Below the pieces are notes generated by a model. It ran no database searches, was not told the DNA's origin, and was given only the letters and a program-made list of their open reading frames with translations. A program made the position numbers and the translations under genes. Positions 39,770-48,405 of a DNA stretch of 64,000 nucleotides are shown here, in pieces; positions within the stretch are counted from its first letter, which is position 1, and each line of letters begins with the position of its first letter. Source of the DNA: Actinomadura roseirufa (lineage in GTDB: Bacteria > Actinomycetota > Actinomycetes > Streptosporangiales > Streptosporangiaceae); NCBI RefSeq assembly GCF_900659635.1, contig NZ_CAACVB010000006.1, positions 1 to 64,000 of the forward strand, read 5' to 3'.

Positions 39770-40588
39770 TCAGGGCGTCGACGTGCGGCGGAGCGTCGTG
39801 GTCGCGATCTGGAGGAAGTCGAGCAGCGCCTTGTCGCGCCTGTCCTCCACCACGACCAGGCACGTCTCGACGGGCTCGGCGTCGGTGAGGGGGAGATAGA
39901 CGAGATCGGGCCGGGAGTACGACCGCGCGACGCTCTGCGGCACCAGGGCGATGCCGTGCCCCGAGGCGATGAGCTCGAACTTCTCCTCCGCCGAGGACGT
40001 CCGCCGCGCCCGCGCGTCGAAGATCGGCTGACCGCCGAGATCCGCCGTCGTGAGCGACCGGCGGCCGGCGAGCGGGTGGGTCACGGGAAGACACGCCACC
40101 TTGGGCTCGTGGCCGATGGGGATGGTCCGCAGGCCCGAGTCGTTGAACGGCCGCCGCAGGTATCCGACGTGGGCCCGGCCGTCCCGCAGCGGCGCGTCCC
40201 GGTCCCACTGCTGCGACGGGACGAGCTCGATCTCGACGTCCGGGTGGCTCGCGGTGAACGAGCGGATCGCCTCCGACACGTGCAGCCCGGCGGAGAAGGT
40301 CACGGCGAGCCGCTCGACGCCCCGCCCGGCCTCGCGCACCCGCCGCACCGCCGCGTCGACGGTCGTGATGATCCGCCGAGCCTCCTCGTGGAGCCGCCGC
40401 CCGGCGTCCGTCAGCTCCACGCTGCGGCTCGTCCGGACGAAGAGCGCGCACCCCACCTCCCGCTCGAAGGCGCGGATCTGCCGGCTGAGGACCGGTTGGG
40501 TGATGTAGAGGTCCTCCGCGGCCCGGCCGAAGTGCCGCTGGTCGGCCACCGCGACGAAGTAGCGGAGCTTACGGAGGTCCAGATCCAT
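39770..40588 (-). CDS. LysR family transcriptional regulator
   Basis: A 272-residue LysR regulator: N-terminal winged HTH (LRKLRYFVAVADQRHFGRAAEDLYITQPVLSRQIRAFEREVGCALFVRTSR), then the linker helix and a periplasmic-binding-like effector domain (about residues 90-265). It is slightly shorter than the usual 290-310. It is divergent from an NmrA-like gene 69 bases away, the classical LysR-target layout. Confidence 0.92.
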   Translation of the reverse strand: MDLDLRKLRYFVAVADQRHFGRAAEDLYITQPVLSRQIRAFEREVGCALFVRTSRSVELTDAGRRLHEEARRIITTVDAAVRRVREAGRGVERLAVTFSAGLHVSEAIRSFTASHPDVEIELVPSQQWDRDAPLRDGRAHVGYLRRPFNDSGLRTIPIGHEPKVACLPVTHPLAGRRSLTTADLGGQPIFDARARRTSSAEEKFELIASGHGIALVPQSVARSYSRPDLVYLPLTDAEPVETCLVVVEDRRDKALLDFLQIATTTLRRTSTP

Positions 40589-40657
40589 GCCCGCAGGGTA
40601 TCAATCGCGGGCGAAGGGTATTGGACGTCCCGCCAGTGCCGCCCGGACACTCGAGCA

Positions 40658-41554
40658 ATGATCGTCATTACGACGCCCACGGGCGACATCGGCCACCGCC
40701 TCCTGACCATCCTGCTCGACAACGCTCCCTTCCACGGCGAGGAGATTCGCGTCATCGCGCGAGATCCCGCCAAGCTCCCCGACTCCGTCCGCGCGCGGAC
40801 CGACGTCGTGCCCGGCTCGCACGGTGACGCCGAGGTCGTCGACCGGGCCTTCGCCGGCGCGGACGCCGTCTTCTGGGTCGTCCCGCCGGACACTCAGGCG
40901 CCGAGCCTGGAGGACGCGTTCTCCGGCTTCACCCGCGCCGCCGCCAAGGCGTTCGCCGTCCACGACGTCGCGCACGTGGTCGGAGTCTCGGCGCTCGGGC
41001 GCGGTACCCCCGTCGCCCGCCGCGCCGGGCACGTCACCGCGTCACTGGCCATGGACGACCTCATCGCGAGCACGGGCGTGGCCTACCGGGCCCTTGCGAG
41101 CCCCTCGTTCATGGACAACTTGCTAGGGCAGGTGGACTCGATCCGTGCCGGTGGCGTGTTCACCGACATCGTCGCCGCGGACAGGCGAGCGCCGTCGGTC
41201 GCGACACGTGACCTCGCCCAGGTCGCCGCCGGATTGCTGCTCGACCGGACGTGGACGGGGACGGGCGACATCCCGGTACTCGGCCCCGAGGACCTCTCAC
41301 CGAACGACATGGCCCGCGTCATGTCCGAGGTGCTCGGCCGGCCGGTCCGCTACGAGCAGCGGTCGCCCGGCGACTTCGGTGCCGCGCTCGCGGGCCACGG
41401 CCTCGGCGACGCCTTCGTCCACGGCATGATCGAGATGAAGCGGGCCAAGGACGAGGGCCTCGACGACGGCGTTCGGCGCACCCCGGAGACCGCGAGCCCG
41501 ACGACCTTCGCGCAGTGGTGCGAGGAGATCCTCAAGCCCGCCCTGCTCGCCTGA
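40658..41554 (+). CDS. NmrA-like NAD(P)-binding SDR family protein
   Basis: A 298-residue atypical short-chain dehydrogenase. The Rossmann motif TTPTGDIGHRLL (TGxxGxx type) is at the N-terminus, then RVIARDP where NADP-dependent members have a basic residue. SSxL-like VVGVSALGRGTP replaces the active-site strand. The family includes NmrA, QOR2-type quinone reductases and NAD(P)H sensors. ATG start. Divergent LysR gene upstream is the likely regulator; a terminator lies downstream at 41583. Confidence 0.87.
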   Translation: MIVITTPTGDIGHRLLTILLDNAPFHGEEIRVIARDPAKLPDSVRARTDVVPGSHGDAEVVDRAFAGADAVFWVVPPDTQAPSLEDAFSGFTRAAAKAFAVHDVAHVVGVSALGRGTPVARRAGHVTASLAMDDLIASTGVAYRALASPSFMDNLLGQVDSIRAGGVFTDIVAADRRAPSVATRDLAQVAAGLLLDRTWTGTGDIPVLGPEDLSPNDMARVMSEVLGRPVRYEQRSPGDFGAALAGHGLGDAFVHGMIEMKRAKDEGLDDGVRRTPETASPTTFAQWCEEILKPALLA

Positions 41555-41582
41555 CGACGGTTCGCCCGACCACGAACGCCGA

Positions 41583-41610
41583 ACGGCGGCTCGCCCAGGC
41601 GAGCCGCCGT
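41583..41610. terminator. Hairpin after the NmrA-like gene
   Basis: 13-bp perfect stem ACGGCGGCTCGCC/GGCGAGCCGCCGT with a 2-base loop. Confidence 0.75.
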
Positions 41611-41869
41611 CGGCCTCTCCCGGGCCGCGGCCGTGTACGGTCCTCGTGGCCGCGCGGCGACCGAGGGTGGACTGGCGAGTATTGCGGTGGACGGCCGCGA
41701 CTTTCGGCATGTCCGTGGGCATCGGCACGCCGGAGCCGTGGCCGGGCTGACCGGATCGGGTGATTCGTCCCTCGACGGTGGCGAGGAGGGACGGACCCGC
41801 CGGATTGGGGGCTATGGCCGATGTCGCGGCCGGGTTAGGGTCCCGGCAGGACTCGATCTTGGAGCTGGC

Positions 41870-43066
41870 GTGGACCTTCGAGAGAGCGACGGGGTACGGG
41901 ACGAGACGGAGACCGTCCTGCGGGCCTGGCACGCGTACGAGCTCGGCCGCGGCGGCTCCCCGGTGATCGACTTCGACTGCAGTCCGCAGCGCGCGGAGCC
42001 CGTCCCGGCCGGTGGCAGGCTCGAGGTGTACCGCCGCCTCGCCGCGCTGCGCCGGCGGGCCGGGGGCCCGGTGGCCGAGCGGCTCGACGCCGACCTCGCC
42101 TACCTTGCGGCGCTGCTCGGCGAGCGGCCGCCGCTGGCGGAGTACGTGCGCCGCACACAGGGCTGCGGGACGGCCGGGTGGCCGCCGGACTACGTCCGGG
42201 CACGCGGTGACCAGGCCCGGGAGCTCCTCACCGGGATGGGGATCGCCTGGGGCGCCGGCACCGCCACCGCCCTCAACGAGGCCGAGGGGCGGCTGGCCGT
42301 CGAGGACGCCCCGGACGCCATCCGCAAGGCCGGCGACGACCTCGAGCACGCCGTCCGCGAGGCGACCGGCAGCACCGCCCCGTTCGAGCTCGAGATCGAG
42401 ACCACCAGGGTGGACGCGTACTGGTCGTACTGGCTCGACGGAGCGGGCAACCGCGTGCGGCTGCGGTTGAACCTGCGCAACGCCGTCCTGACCGAGACCG
42501 GCGCCCGCCGGTTCGCGCTGCACGAGATCCTCGGGCACGGCCTGCAGAGCTCCAGCTGGACGGAGACCGCCAAGGGCGGTGTGCCATGGGTGCGCCTGAT
42601 GTCCGTCCACGCCCTCTATCAGGTGCTTTTGGAAGGGCTGGCTCAGGCTCTTCCCCTGTTCGTCACCCCGGACGACCAGGCACTCGTCGCCCGCGTCCGG
42701 CTCGACCATTACGTCCAGCTCGTACGCGCCGACCTGCACGTGGGCCTCCACCGCGGCGAGCCGATCCTGGACCTGGCCGACCGCGCGCGCCGCGACGTCC
42801 CCTGGCTGGACGACGCTGCCATCGCCGACCTGCTGGGGGACCGGCGCGACCCCCAGCTCAGCTCGTACCTGTGGTCCTACCCGGCGGGCATCGACTGGTT
42901 CGTCCACCTCGCGGAGGCGGACCCCGCCCTCGGACGAACGGTGCTCCGCGCCGCCTACACCGCCCCCCTGACGCCTTCCGACCTGGCCTCACTCTGGCCG
43001 GAAGGCCCCCAAATCGGCGGCCCGGGCCTCGCCTTGGGCGCCGCGGCGTCCCAGGTAAGGCCGTGA
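41870..43066 (+). CDS. Uncharacterised HExxxH zinc metallopeptidase-like protein, copy 2
   Basis: A 398-residue paralog of the protein at 25686, more than half identical by eye along its whole length. GTG 41870 is chosen for the GGAG five bases upstream and the shared V-D-L-R start. His218-Glu-x3-His in LHEILGHGLQ and the VLLEGLAQALPLF block are both kept. Also kept: RAWHAYELGRGG, PVIDFDC, TQGCGTAGW, ATGSTAPFELEIET, YWSYWLDGAGNRVRLRLNLR and YPAGIDWFVHLAEADP. No signal peptide. It stands alone, without the beta-rich partner found beside copy 1. Its codon use is GC-richer than copy 1, fitting a longer residence in this genome. Confidence 0.75.
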   Translation: MDLRESDGVRDETETVLRAWHAYELGRGGSPVIDFDCSPQRAEPVPAGGRLEVYRRLAALRRRAGGPVAERLDADLAYLAALLGERPPLAEYVRRTQGCGTAGWPPDYVRARGDQARELLTGMGIAWGAGTATALNEAEGRLAVEDAPDAIRKAGDDLEHAVREATGSTAPFELEIETTRVDAYWSYWLDGAGNRVRLRLNLRNAVLTETGARRFALHEILGHGLQSSSWTETAKGGVPWVRLMSVHALYQVLLEGLAQALPLFVTPDDQALVARVRLDHYVQLVRADLHVGLHRGEPILDLADRARRDVPWLDDAAIADLLGDRRDPQLSSYLWSYPAGIDWFVHLAEADPALGRTVLRAAYTAPLTPSDLASLWPEGPQIGGPGLALGAAASQVRP

Positions 43067-43899
43067 TCTCCGCACACCCGTGGTCTTGGTGATGCTGGTC
43101 GAGGGAGGCGGGTTGGGGCTGGGAGATCCGGTGCGCTGGTGGCGTAGTTCGGGGTGACCGGGGGCGGCGCGGGTGGGCGCGACCGGGGTGTCGGCGGCGT
43201 CCCGATGGGTGGGGACGGACTTGCACCGTGGCCGACGCGCCGGATTGGCGCGGTGAAGATCGGTCGGCTGTTCCTCGCGAGCAAGGCTTGGGGCTAGGCG
43301 GGTTGGTCGACACGGGGACAGGGGATGGGGCGGGACGTCGGCGGTCGTCGGTGTCCGCTGGGGCGGTCGGGGTTCTGCTGACTTGGTGAAGATGACCGGC
43401 CTGATGGCCCATTCGTTGCTTCGCGAGCCTGGCGGTCTGTGGCCACCATGAGTTGATACGAGCGGTGGGCGCTGGCGGCGGAGAGCCTGGGGGTGCGTGT
43501 GCTGTTCCCTATGCGGGCAGGCCGCTGCCGGCGGTCATGTTGTGACCGGTGATGCACCTTGCGGCGTCGGAGGCTGGGAAGCTGATGTCCTTAGTCTCGC
43601 CCAGCCGGCCGAGCAGGGCTGGGCGACGAGCGCATCGAGGGGGTGCGGCCGCCGGGACGCCCCTCTGTGCGGGGCAGGCCGGGCGCCATGCGTTGACGGT
43701 GATGCCGCCGGGAGACCTCGCTGGCGAAGGCGCGGTCGAGGCGTTCCCCCGGTGGCTTTATGGTCGGGTACAGGGGTTCGCCCGGCGGGGCGACGCGGGT
43801 GAGCATGGAGGAGGCGGGTAGGGCTTGTCCACCGTCGCGCGTCCTGTGCTCGCGCGCCGGCCGCCAGCCCGGCGCAAGGCGACGAGCATGGCCTGAGCG
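43067..43899. other. 830-bp region without a supported gene
   Basis: Open frames on both strands lack recognisable motifs, starts or plausible codon bias. No repeats or RNA genes found by eye. Confidence 0.45.
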
Positions 43900-44292
43900 C
43901 TAGGCGACTGCTTCGGCCAGGGGGGCTAGATGCTGGGCCAGGGTCGCCAGGTGGGTCTTTCGGGCCTCGGCGTGACAGCGGCGTCCGGCGTCGGTGAGCT
44001 GGACGACGACGCCGCGGCGGTCCGATTCGCATAGGACGCGCTGGACGAGGCCGTTCTTCTCCAGGCGGGCGACCGTGCGGGAGAGCGCGCTCTGGCTGAG
44101 GTACATGTCCGCGGCGATCTCCTGCATGCGGCATGAGTCACAGTCGCGCTCGACGAGCCGGTCCAGCGTCTCGAACTCGCTCATGGTCAGGCCGTGGGCG
44201 TCCTGCAGCTTGCGATCGAGGTCGCAGGCGACGGTGTTGTAGCAGGTCGCCAGCAAGCGCCACCGGCCGATCAGAGCAGCGTTCGACTCCAT
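43900..44292 (-). CDS. MarR family transcriptional regulator
   Basis: A 130-residue MarR protein; ATG 44292 (MESNAALIG) is chosen over the upstream ATG at 44334, which falls in the operator. Winged HTH: IAADMYLSQSALSRTVARLEKNGLVQRVLCESDRRGVVVQLTDAG. Cys residues in ERDCDSCRM and VLCESD could make it thiol-responsive, as in oxidant-sensing MarR/OhrR members. Divergent from a DHA2 efflux pump with two palindromes between them, so it is probably that pump's repressor. Confidence 0.9.
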   Translation of the reverse strand: MESNAALIGRWRLLATCYNTVACDLDRKLQDAHGLTMSEFETLDRLVERDCDSCRMQEIAADMYLSQSALSRTVARLEKNGLVQRVLCESDRRGVVVQLTDAGRRCHAEARKTHLATLAQHLAPLAEAVA

Positions 44293-44322
44293 GCCGCGCA
44301 TCCTAGCATGCGGACGCATGAG

Positions 44323-44379
44323 ATGCACTTGCATTAAATTCCGCAGAATTTAGTGCGTGGACATTTGATGCATATGCAT
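44323..44379. promoter_or_regulatory. Two MarR operator candidates
   Basis: ATGCACTTGCAT (44323-44334) and the perfect palindrome ATGCATATGCAT (44368-44379), 45 bases centre to centre, flanking an AT-rich stretch with TAAATTCCGCAGAATTTA (44335-44352). Likely repressor sites controlling both divergent genes. Confidence 0.7.
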
Positions 44380-44394
44380 GTACTGTCCTCCAAC

Positions 44395-45831
44395 GTGGCT
44401 ATCACCGACACCTCACCTGCCCCCGCCGTCCGTGCGCCGGCGGCCTCGCCGGCCGAGCAGACCTGGACCCCCCGGCTTTGGGGAGTCCTCGCGGTGCTGT
44501 GCGCCGTGTTGTTCCTCGACGGGCTCGACGTGTCCATGGTGGGCGTCGCGTTGCCCTCGATCGGTACCGAGCTCGGGCTGTCGACCACCTCGCTGCAGTG
44601 GATCGTGAACGGCTATGTGCTCGGCTACGGCGGACTGCTCCTGCTCGGCGGACGGACCGCCGACCTGCTCGGCCGCCGCCGCGTCTTCCTCGTCGCGCTG
44701 GCCGTTTTCGCCATCGCGTCGCTGGTCGGCGGCCTGGTCAACGACGGCACGCTGCTCATCGTCACCCGCTTCGTCAAGGGTTTGTCGGCCGCCTTCACCG
44801 CGCCGACCGCCCTGTCCATTTTGACCACGACCTTCCACGAGGGACCCGCGCGCAACCGGGCGCTGTCGGTCTTCTCGGTCTTCGGTGCCAGCGGCTACTC
44901 GTCCGGGTTGATCCTCGGTGGGCTGCTGACCAGCTTCGGCTGGCGCTGGACGTTCTTGACCCCCGTTCCGCTGGCCCTGCTCGCCCTCGCCGCGGGCATG
45001 GCGTTGATCCCGCGTGACAAGCCGTCCAGTGACGGTGGTCACGACATCCTCGGTGCCGTCACGCTGACCGGGGGAATGCTCCTCGCCGTCTACACGGTGG
45101 TGTCCGCGCCGGACCGCGGCTGGCTCGACCCCGTGACGCTGGGTTCGTTCGCTCTCGCGGTGGCCCTGCTGATCGCGTTCGTCGTCACCGAGAACAAGGT
45201 GCGGCACCCGCTGATCCGTCTCGGCATCCTGCGGGTCGGCACGATCGTCCGCGCCAACCTCAGCATCGTCGCGCTGTTCGGCTCGTTCATGAGCTTCCAG
45301 TTCATGATGACCCTCTACCTGCAGGACGTGCTGCACTGGTCGCCGCTGAAGATGGCCATGGCGCTGCTGCCGGTCGGGCTGATCGTGGCCGTCGGCTCGC
45401 CGTTCGTCGGCCGGCTGCTCGACCGGTACGGGACCCCGCGGCTGATCATCAGCTCGATGCTGTCGCTGAGCCTCGGCTACATCTGGTTCCTGGCGACGGC
45501 CGGCGACGCCCCGAACTACGCGGTCGCGGTCTTCCCGACGACGATCCTGCTCGGCGGCGGATTCGCCTTCGGCTTCAGCGCGATCATGGCGCAGGCCACC
45601 GACGGCATCGCCGACTCCGAGCAGGGACTGGCGTCGGGTCTCGTCCAGACCTCGGGGCAGGTCGGCTGCGCGCTGGTGCTCGCGGTCGTCACCGCGCTGG
45701 TGGCGAGCGACGGCCAGGGCAGCGGGGACTTCTCCCAGTTCCACCCCGGCGTCAACCTGGTCACGGGCGTGGCGGTCGTGGGGCTCCTGCTGAACCTGGT
45801 GGCCCTCGGCTTCCGCACCAAGCGTCACTGA
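44395..45831 (+). CDS. MFS drug:H+ antiporter, DHA2 family
   Basis: A 478-residue, 14-segment efflux pump. Motifs: FLDGLDVSMVGVALPSIGTELGLS (motif D), GGRTADLLGRRRVFL (motif A) and FSVFGASGYSSGLILGGLLTSFGWRWTF (motif C). GTG 44395 (VAITDTSP) is chosen because it leaves the operator outside the gene; in-frame ATGs at 44368 and 44374 lie inside the palindrome and lack a ribosome binding site. Probably controlled by the divergent MarR protein. Substrate unknown. A strong terminator follows. Confidence 0.9.
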   Translation: MAITDTSPAPAVRAPAASPAEQTWTPRLWGVLAVLCAVLFLDGLDVSMVGVALPSIGTELGLSTTSLQWIVNGYVLGYGGLLLLGGRTADLLGRRRVFLVALAVFAIASLVGGLVNDGTLLIVTRFVKGLSAAFTAPTALSILTTTFHEGPARNRALSVFSVFGASGYSSGLILGGLLTSFGWRWTFLTPVPLALLALAAGMALIPRDKPSSDGGHDILGAVTLTGGMLLAVYTVVSAPDRGWLDPVTLGSFALAVALLIAFVVTENKVRHPLIRLGILRVGTIVRANLSIVALFGSFMSFQFMMTLYLQDVLHWSPLKMAMALLPVGLIVAVGSPFVGRLLDRYGTPRLIISSMLSLSLGYIWFLATAGDAPNYAVAVFPTTILLGGGFAFGFSAIMAQATDGIADSEQGLASGLVQTSGQVGCALVLAVVTALVASDGQGSGDFSQFHPGVNLVTGVAVVGLLLNLVALGFRTKRH

Positions 45832-45848
45832 CCCTTCCCTTCCGACCC

Positions 45849-45885
45849 GGGCGCCCTCCCTTCGCGGGAGGGCGCCCTTCTTCTT
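45849..45885. terminator. Bidirectional terminator between convergent genes
   Basis: 12-bp perfect stem GGGCGCCCTCCC/GGGAGGGCGCCC, loop TTCGC, followed by TTCTTCTT. Serves the MFS gene and the opposing VIT-VWA gene. Confidence 0.9.
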
Positions 45886-45906
45886 GCCGCTTTGCCTTTT
45901 CTGCGG

Positions 45907-48405
45907 CTACCCGTTGCGCTTCCAGAAGGGGCGGCGCGACGGGAGCGGCTGGTGCCCGAGATCGGTGAGGACGCGGAGGGCCCGGGCCCACAGGTCGTTC
46001 ACGCGCGCCGCGTCCGTGCCGGGGCGGAGGGTGCGGAGCTCGTCTCTGAGCGCGGAGACGGCGGTCAGATCGAGGCTCCGCGTCTCCAGGTCGCCGATGA
46101 GGGTGTCCAACGCCGGGAGGAGTTCGCCGGTCAGGTGGTTCAGGCGCTGCTCGGGGTCGTCCGGGACGCGCTGGAGCCCTTCGAGGATGGTGGCGAGCCG
46201 TCCGGCCGGTGCGCGGCGGGCCTGGCGGCCGGGGGTCGCCCGCGGTGGACGGGGCGGGCCGCCCTGGGGCATGGGCGGGCCGCCGTACGCCGGCGCGGCG
46301 GGTGCGGCGGGCGCGATGCCCGGTGGGGGAGGCGGACCGGCCGGAGCGGCGGGGGCGCCGGTGGACATGAAGTCGGGCGTGTCGAAGTCGTCGGCGGAGG
46401 CGAAGGCCGCCCGTGGCCCGGGCGCGGAGTGACCGGCGCCGCCGCCTGGCCGGCCTTTCGGCCTCGCGGCGCCGACGCCGCCGGGGCGGAAGGCCGCCAG
46501 AGGGGCCGCCGCGGCGGAGGCGACGGCGGGGGTGGCCCAGCCGTCGGGGACCTCCACCGGCTGGACGGCCTGATGCGGGGTGTCTCCGTCGGTGACGACG
46601 CGGCTGTCGACGGCGACGAAGGCGGTGAAGCGGCACAGGACACCGAAGCGCAGGGAGGTGTCGACGATGCGCCGCTCCAGGTCGTCCGCGCCGCCGATGG
46701 TGTAGCGGTCCTCCAGGTCGCGGAGGTGCGCGCGGGCCCAGATCGAGGCGGCGGCGCGGTCACCGACGATGGTCCCGGTCGCGCGCTGCTCCCAGAGCGC
46801 GCCGCCGGGCCCGGTGCCCTGGACCGACAGCGCGCCGGACGGCGCGCCCCGGAAGCGCCCGGCGATCACCAGGGGCACGCCGGGGAACAGGGCGCCGAGG
46901 CGGGCGGGGGCCACCGACGCGGCGTCGATCCGCAGGCCGTCGGCATGCAGGGCGAGGTGAGTCGCGATGGGCGCGCCGATCCGGTGGTGGATCTGCTCCA
47001 TCGCCTCGTCGAGGCGGTCCTCGGACTCGACGAGCTCGCAGCGGCCCTGCCCGGCGGCGGCGAGGCGGGTGAGGAAGCCCGCGTTCACGGCCCGGTCGAT
47101 GCCGACGGTGTGGACGCGCACGCCCTGGAGCCGCGGCGCCAGGTGCGCGAGGATCTGGTCCTCGTTGCCGATCTGGCCGTCGGTGATGAGGACGAGGACC
47201 CTGTCACGGGTGGAGTCGGCGAGGAGCGTGCACGCCTCGTCCAGCGGGGCGAGCATCTCCGTGCCGCCGCGGGCGCCGAGCGCGGCGAGGTGCTCGACGG
47301 CGCGGAAGCGGTTGCGGTCGGTGCCGGCGGCGAGGCCGGAGCCGAGGTCGCGGGGACGTTCGACGACGGTGTCGAACGACAGGACGGCGAAGCGGTCCTC
47401 CGCGCGGAACGTGTCGACGATGCGGGCGGCGGCGCGGCGGGCGGCGACCATCTTCCAGCCCTGCATGCTGCCGGACCGGTCCAGGACGAGGACGACGTCG
47501 CGGGGCGCGGGCCGGGATTCCCCGGAGGGCAGCACGGTGAGCGTGAACGTGCCCTCGTCGCCGGACTCGTCGGGGACGAGGGAGAGGGCGGCGCTCTCGT
47601 GCGGGTCGTAGTCCATGCGCAGGACGAAGTCGCGGTCGAGGCGTTCACCGGGACGCAGGCGCACCGTCGTTCGCCCGCCGTCGGAGTCCTCGGCGACCAC
47701 GTGCAGGGCGGAGCGGATCCCGGTGAGCGGCAGCCCCGCCGGGTCGACGTCGGCGGTGATCGAGAGCTGGACCGGGTTCGGGAACCCCGGGAGCAGGACG
47801 GGCGGGCTGATCCGGGAGGCGTCGGGGACGGCGTCGGTGTCGTCGGCCACGCCGGAGCCGGCGCGCTCGCCGTCCAGCGGGGTGCCGGGGATGTAGCGGG
47901 GGGCGACGACCAGCGGGAACCGGAACGTCGCGGCGCCGGCGCCGGAGCCGCCGGTCTCGTAGGGCAGGGGCTGGTCGAGCGTGATCCTGATCGTCACGCG
48001 CTCGCCGGGCAGGATGTTGCCGACCCGCATGGTGAAGACGTCGGGGCGGTCCTCCTCGGCGATGGCGGCCCGCCGGCCGGCGGCGACGGCGTCGGCGTAG
48101 TCGCGCCGGGCCGCGCCGCGTTCCTTCAGGGTGCCCTCGACGGTACGGTCGGCGGCCTCCATCCGCAGCCCGGTGACGGCGGCCCGGTCGGGCAGTGGGA
48201 AGACGTAGGTCGCCTCCAGCGGGACGTCGAAGGGGTTCCGGAAGCCCTGGACGACCTCCAGGCCGGCGGCCAGCCCGGTGATGGCGGCGTGCACGTGGAC
48301 GGAGTCGAGCGGCAGGTTGCCCCTGCCGGTGGTCAGGGCGCCGAGCCCGTGATCGCCGTCCGGAGGCGTCGGGGTATCGGGCAGTGGCAGGATGCGCACG
48401 GTCAC
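45907..48405 (-). CDS. VIT and VWA domain-containing protein
   Basis: An 832-residue protein. The VIT domain (about residues 30-150; FRNPFDVPLEATYVFPLPDRAAVTGL) is followed by a VWA domain (about 300-470) with an intact MIDAS metal site (DRSGSMQG at 309-316, a Thr in GGTEM and Asp in LITDG). A Pro/Ala/Gly-rich linker (about 640-770) and a C-terminal helical module follow. No signal peptide or membrane helix, so it is probably cytosolic, unlike inter-alpha-trypsin-inhibitor proteins. The gene starts inside the last codons of the MerR-type gene (4-base overlap), so the two are translated together. Confidence 0.9.
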   Translation of the reverse strand: MTVRILPLPDTPTPPDGDHGLGALTTGRGNLPLDSVHVHAAITGLAAGLEVVQGFRNPFDVPLEATYVFPLPDRAAVTGLRMEAADRTVEGTLKERGAARRDYADAVAAGRRAAIAEEDRPDVFTMRVGNILPGERVTIRITLDQPLPYETGGSGAGAATFRFPLVVAPRYIPGTPLDGERAGSGVADDTDAVPDASRISPPVLLPGFPNPVQLSITADVDPAGLPLTGIRSALHVVAEDSDGGRTTVRLRPGERLDRDFVLRMDYDPHESAALSLVPDESGDEGTFTLTVLPSGESRPAPRDVVLVLDRSGSMQGWKMVAARRAAARIVDTFRAEDRFAVLSFDTVVERPRDLGSGLAAGTDRNRFRAVEHLAALGARGGTEMLAPLDEACTLLADSTRDRVLVLITDGQIGNEDQILAHLAPRLQGVRVHTVGIDRAVNAGFLTRLAAAGQGRCELVESEDRLDEAMEQIHHRIGAPIATHLALHADGLRIDAASVAPARLGALFPGVPLVIAGRFRGAPSGALSVQGTGPGGALWEQRATGTIVGDRAAASIWARAHLRDLEDRYTIGGADDLERRIVDTSLRFGVLCRFTAFVAVDSRVVTDGDTPHQAVQPVEVPDGWATPAVASAAAAPLAAFRPGGVGAARPKGRPGGGAGHSAPGPRAAFASADDFDTPDFMSTGAPAAPAGPPPPPGIAPAAPAAPAYGGPPMPQGGPPRPPRATPGRQARRAPAGRLATILEGLQRVPDDPEQRLNHLTGELLPALDTLIGDLETRSLDLTAVSALRDELRTLRPGTDAARVNDLWARALRVLTDLGHQPLPSRRPFWKRNG

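Noticed and set aside
43067-43899. Several 70-200 codon frames between the metallopeptidase and MarR genes
   Set aside because: Competing frames on both strands with no motif, start signal or consistent codon bias.
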